This document shows positions 40,732-43,006 of a DNA stretch of 43,006 nucleotides, piece by piece. The stretch lies in the NCBI GenBank assembly GCA_030747075.1, contig JASLLL010000001.1:142868-185873 (forward strand), in the 5' to 3' direction. This stretch comes from Gemmatimonadota bacterium. GTDB taxonomy: Bacteria > ARS69. Below the pieces are notes generated by a model. That model did not search any database. It had not been told where the DNA came from and worked only from the letters and a program-made list of their open reading frames with translations. The position numbers and the translations under genes were made by a program. How positions within the stretch are numbered: position 1 is the first letter of the stretch; every line of letters begins with the position of its first letter.

Positions 40732-42582
40732 CTAACGGATTCTCACCAGTTTCCGCGGTGCGCTCACGGTGCCGTCCGCGTAATGCACGCGGAAGAAGTA
40801 CACACCCGACGGCGTGGTCATCCCGTCCGCATCCTGCCCATCCCAGATGAGAAGGTCGCCGCTTCCGGGAAGAGTGCGAACAAGCCGCCCGGAGAGGTCG
40901 TAGACTTCCACCGAGCGCACTTCCGAGACGCGGCCCGGTGCGAAGAGCAGCGACACCTCGCCGCCCGACGGGTTCGGCAACACGCGCACGGCGGAATCGG
41001 ACGAGGGTCCGGTGGCGACACTGCTCGACGACCAGTCCGCCAGCGACGCGGAGAAGTCCACGCGCCCGTGCCCGGTCTCGATGTCGAATCCGGCGGGCGG
41101 GATGTCGTAGCAGTGGTCGTAGATCTGGTCGTAGATCTGGGTGGCCGAGTAGGCGGGCGCCACCGACCGGACAAGCGCGCCCAACCCCGCCACGAGCGGC
41201 GCCGCGAGCGAGGTACCGGCCGCTCCGGCCAGCATGGGATCCCCCGGGTTGATCGACCCGGACCCGTTCGCGTCCGCGACGCTTGCCACATACACGGACC
41301 AGAAGAGTTCCAGCCATGTGGACCCGGAGACATCGCCGCTGGCTGCCACGCAGTCGAGCCAGTTCCCGTGCGTGGTGATGGATGTGCGCGCGGAGTCGTC
41401 ATGCTTCGCGCCCCCGACGGCACAGCACTCGGAGTACGCCGCGGGATACGACTGCTCGTTCGCCCCGGAGTTTCCGGAGGCGACAAACACCGGAATGCCC
41501 GCACTGATCGCCAGTTGAATCTGCGTGCGGACGCTGTTCATGGCCGAGGGGCCACCCAGAGACGAACTGATCACATCGGCTGGCGCACGGCGGGCATACT
41601 CGAACGCGGCGGCAATCATCGCTTCGGTGCCCGTTCCCTCCGGCGACATGCAGCGCGCCATCGCGATCTTCGCGCCACCGGCCGCTCCGGCAAAGCTCGT
41701 CCCGTTGTTGATGACGCACGCGGCGGCCCCGCTGGTCATGGTGCCGTGCCCCACGCCCGCGTCGGCGTACCCGTCAAGGTTGTTGTCGTCGCCGTCGCCG
41801 CAGGACGGGTCCCCGGCGCGCACATCCGGGTCGGAGTCCTCGCTGGGCGATCCCCACAGGTCGCCGACCCAGTTTCCCGCGAAGTCATACCCGTGCATGT
41901 CGTCGACATATCCGTTTCCGTCATCGTCGACGCCGTTGCCCGGCACCTCGCCCGGATTGGTCCAGATGTTGTCGGCAAGATCGGGGTGGTCGAGATCGAG
42001 CCCGGAGTCGGTCAGGACGATCAGCGTGTTCTCTCCGGTCGTGGCGGTCCACGCATCTTCGGGATTCACCTGAATCATCCAGTACTGATCCGGCGCGCTG
42101 TCGTTCGGCCAACTTGCGGGCCAGGTGTAGTAGGGATCGTTCGGCGTCATGAGACAGGAGAAGAGATGGTTCGGCCGCGCCCATTCCACAAGACCGCTGG
42201 ACTCGTATGCGGCCACGGTGTCGAGCACATGCGCGCGCGCTTCTTCCAGCATCCGGCGGCAGGTCTCGTGGTCACCCGCGTCGCGTGCGGCCCGGCCCGC
42301 GTCCGGCGAGTGAATCATGGGGAACTCGACGACATCATAGCCGAGATCGCGGCCGACCCGGTGCATCGTCGCCCCCCGGTTCATGCAGAAGTCCGCCGCT
42401 TCCGTACGGGTGATCCCGGAATCGAACTTCACGAGAATCTGGTTCAGCATGAACTGCGGTTCGTCCGGCGCAACAAAAACGGGCAGCGGAGATCGAACGG
42501 GAAGGTCGGTGGCGATCGCGGTCGATGCGGCCGTCACGGCAGCCATCGACAGCATCCCGAATGCGAACCAGGCTCTTCTCAT
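40732..42582 (-). CDS. Secreted subtilisin-like serine protease (S8) with FlgD-like C-terminal domain
   Basis: From the ATG at 42582 the protein has 616 residues. A signal peptide (MRRAWFAFGMLSMAAVTAAS, then TAIA) is followed by an inhibitor-like propeptide (about 35-115, NQILVKFDSGITRTEAADFC). The S8 catalytic domain has D in VLTDSGLDLDHPDL, H in VGHGTMTSGAA and S in GTSLAAPLVAG. The Asn oxyanion motif is VFVASGNSG. Residues in GNGVDDDGNGYVDD and DGDDNNLDGYAD are Ca2+-type Asp/Asn loops. The last 75 residues are FlgD-like (VRSVEVYDLSGRLVRTLPGS, then LIWDGQDADGMTTPSGVYFF). It should be secreted and probably surface-held. A good promoter candidate lies about 140 bp upstream. Confidence 0.93.
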   Translation of the reverse strand: MRRAWFAFGMLSMAAVTAASTAIATDLPVRSPLPVFVAPDEPQFMLNQILVKFDSGITRTEAADFCMNRGATMHRVGRDLGYDVVEFPMIHSPDAGRAARDAGDHETCRRMLEEARAHVLDTVAAYESSGLVEWARPNHLFSCLMTPNDPYYTWPASWPNDSAPDQYWMIQVNPEDAWTATTGENTLIVLTDSGLDLDHPDLADNIWTNPGEVPGNGVDDDGNGYVDDMHGYDFAGNWVGDLWGSPSEDSDPDVRAGDPSCGDGDDNNLDGYADAGVGHGTMTSGAAACVINNGTSFAGAAGGAKIAMARCMSPEGTGTEAMIAAAFEYARRAPADVISSSLGGPSAMNSVRTQIQLAISAGIPVFVASGNSGANEQSYPAAYSECCAVGGAKHDDSARTSITTHGNWLDCVAASGDVSGSTWLELFWSVYVASVADANGSGSINPGDPMLAGAAGTSLAAPLVAGLGALVRSVAPAYSATQIYDQIYDHCYDIPPAGFDIETGHGRVDFSASLADWSSSSVATGPSSDSAVRVLPNPSGGEVSLLFAPGRVSEVRSVEVYDLSGRLVRTLPGSGDLLIWDGQDADGMTTPSGVYFFRVHYADGTVSAPRKLVRIR

Positions 42583-43006
42583 GGGTGCCCCCCCGGGGAA
42601 GTCGTGAGTGACGCGCTGCGAGCGGCCACCGCCCGAGGCGCTCTGAAGAACGCGGGGCGCGAAGGGTGCGTTGCGGTGGTGCGAAGTGCCGCACGGGCGC
42701 GCGCCGCTCAGGGGGCGATTATGCACGAGGGGGGGGGATGGTTCAATGCCGGGCGCGGGGGAGGTGGGTTGGCCATGCTACACTCGCGCCCTCTCCGTGA
42801 GGTGCCCCATGGCCAGACCCGCAACCACCCGCGCATGGCGCCCGCTGCCGCTCTGGGCGCGTGTGCATCCGGCCCCGCCCCGGCCCGCGGCGACCTACTG
42901 CGAAGAGACCGCCTCCTTGACACTGCACGCTCCCCGCGCGCCAAGCACGCACGACCACCCCACGCTGGGCATCCCCGCGGCGATCGGTTAGCCTCCCCGC
43001 ACGCCG
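42583..43006. other. 424-bp 3' flank of window, no supported gene
   Basis: This stretch lies upstream of the subtilase on the minus strand. It holds one promoter candidate (42746-42718) and a G-run (42729-42737). Plus-strand open frames here are Arg/Pro-rich and look like chance frames in GC-rich DNA. A gene starting beyond 43006 cannot be judged. Confidence 0.5.
42718..42746 (-). promoter_or_regulatory. Sigma70-like promoter of subtilase-UbiA unit
   Basis: On the minus strand TTGAAC (42746-42741) and CATAAT (42723-42718) are exactly 17 bp apart. The -10 matches five of six and the -35 four of six consensus bases, the best match I found in the window. It would give a 5' leader of about 125 nt. 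Confidence 0.55.

Noticed and set aside
22997-42718. Shared 16-mer GCCGCTCAGGGGGCGA near 22997 and near 42703 as a dispersed repeat
   Set aside because: Only two copies, no flanking similarity; chance matches of this length are plausible in GC-rich DNA, and one copy is half of a hairpin.
42671-42991. 106-codon plus-strand open frame at the right edge
   Set aside because: Arg/Pro/Ala-rich without a ribosome binding site or known motif, and it overlaps the best promoter candidate of the opposite strand.

Overview
The window is about 43 kb of high-GC DNA (roughly two thirds G+C by eye), almost completely coding, with gene overlaps of the ATGA type, GGAGG-like ribosome binding sites and many GTG/TTG starts. 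No rRNA, tRNA, CRISPR array, transposase or integrase was found. Several exported proteins end in a FlgD-like Ig/type IX-style C-terminal domain, one beta-barrel of PorV/PorQ type is present, and LysM, VanZ and lipoprotein genes sit among core genes. This points to a Gram-negative bacterium of the FCB superphylum. A lineage such as Candidatus Eisenbacteria or Krumholzibacteriota would fit, but this is an inference, not a measured placement.

Layout. 1-4.4 kb (+): two tandem alkaline-phosphatase-superfamily hydrolases (the first cut by the window edge), a small ribbon-helix-helix-like protein and a membrane protein, in one operon. 4.5-10.7 kb (-): phoH, ybeY, a CNNM/CorC-type protein, a DUF502 membrane protein, mgtE and recO, followed by an orphan FlgD-like domain. 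11.0-15.7 kb (-): VanZ-like gene, hisS, aspS, a small coiled-coil lipoprotein and a LysM protein. 15.8-20.3 kb: TetR regulator, TSUP permease, TPR protein, excisionase-type HTH protein, NmrA-like protein and DUF523/TudS-like protein. 20.3-28.8 kb (-): a 12-Asp-box beta-propeller, a thioredoxin lipoprotein with TPRs, a double CxxC membrane protein, rarA, a second excisionase-type HTH, a PorV-like barrel and a lamin-tail-domain surface protein. 29-32.8 kb (+): class I glutamine amidotransferase and the three-gene proton-translocating transhydrogenase pntAA-pntAB-pntB. 32.8-38.7 kb: an RCK-gated ion channel facing away from an MscS-gatE-gatD operon. 38.7-42.6 kb (-): subtilisin-like protease and a UbiA-family/TPR fusion.

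The main discovery is at 23037-24233. The thioredoxin gene has an in-frame TGA exactly where the first cysteine of W-C-G-P-C-K should be. A 7-bp stem with a CGUGC loop lies 21 nt downstream, as expected of a bacterial SECIS element. This is very probably a selenocysteine thioredoxin-like lipoprotein that routine gene calling would truncate, losing both the signal peptide and the active site. The second is gatD-gatE, the tRNA-dependent amidotransferase textbooks assign to Archaea, here inside an otherwise bacterial neighbourhood. Third, a FlgD-tailed surface protein is translationally coupled to a PorV-like barrel, and other FlgD-tailed exported proteins are spread along the window, suggesting a type IX-like export and anchoring route.
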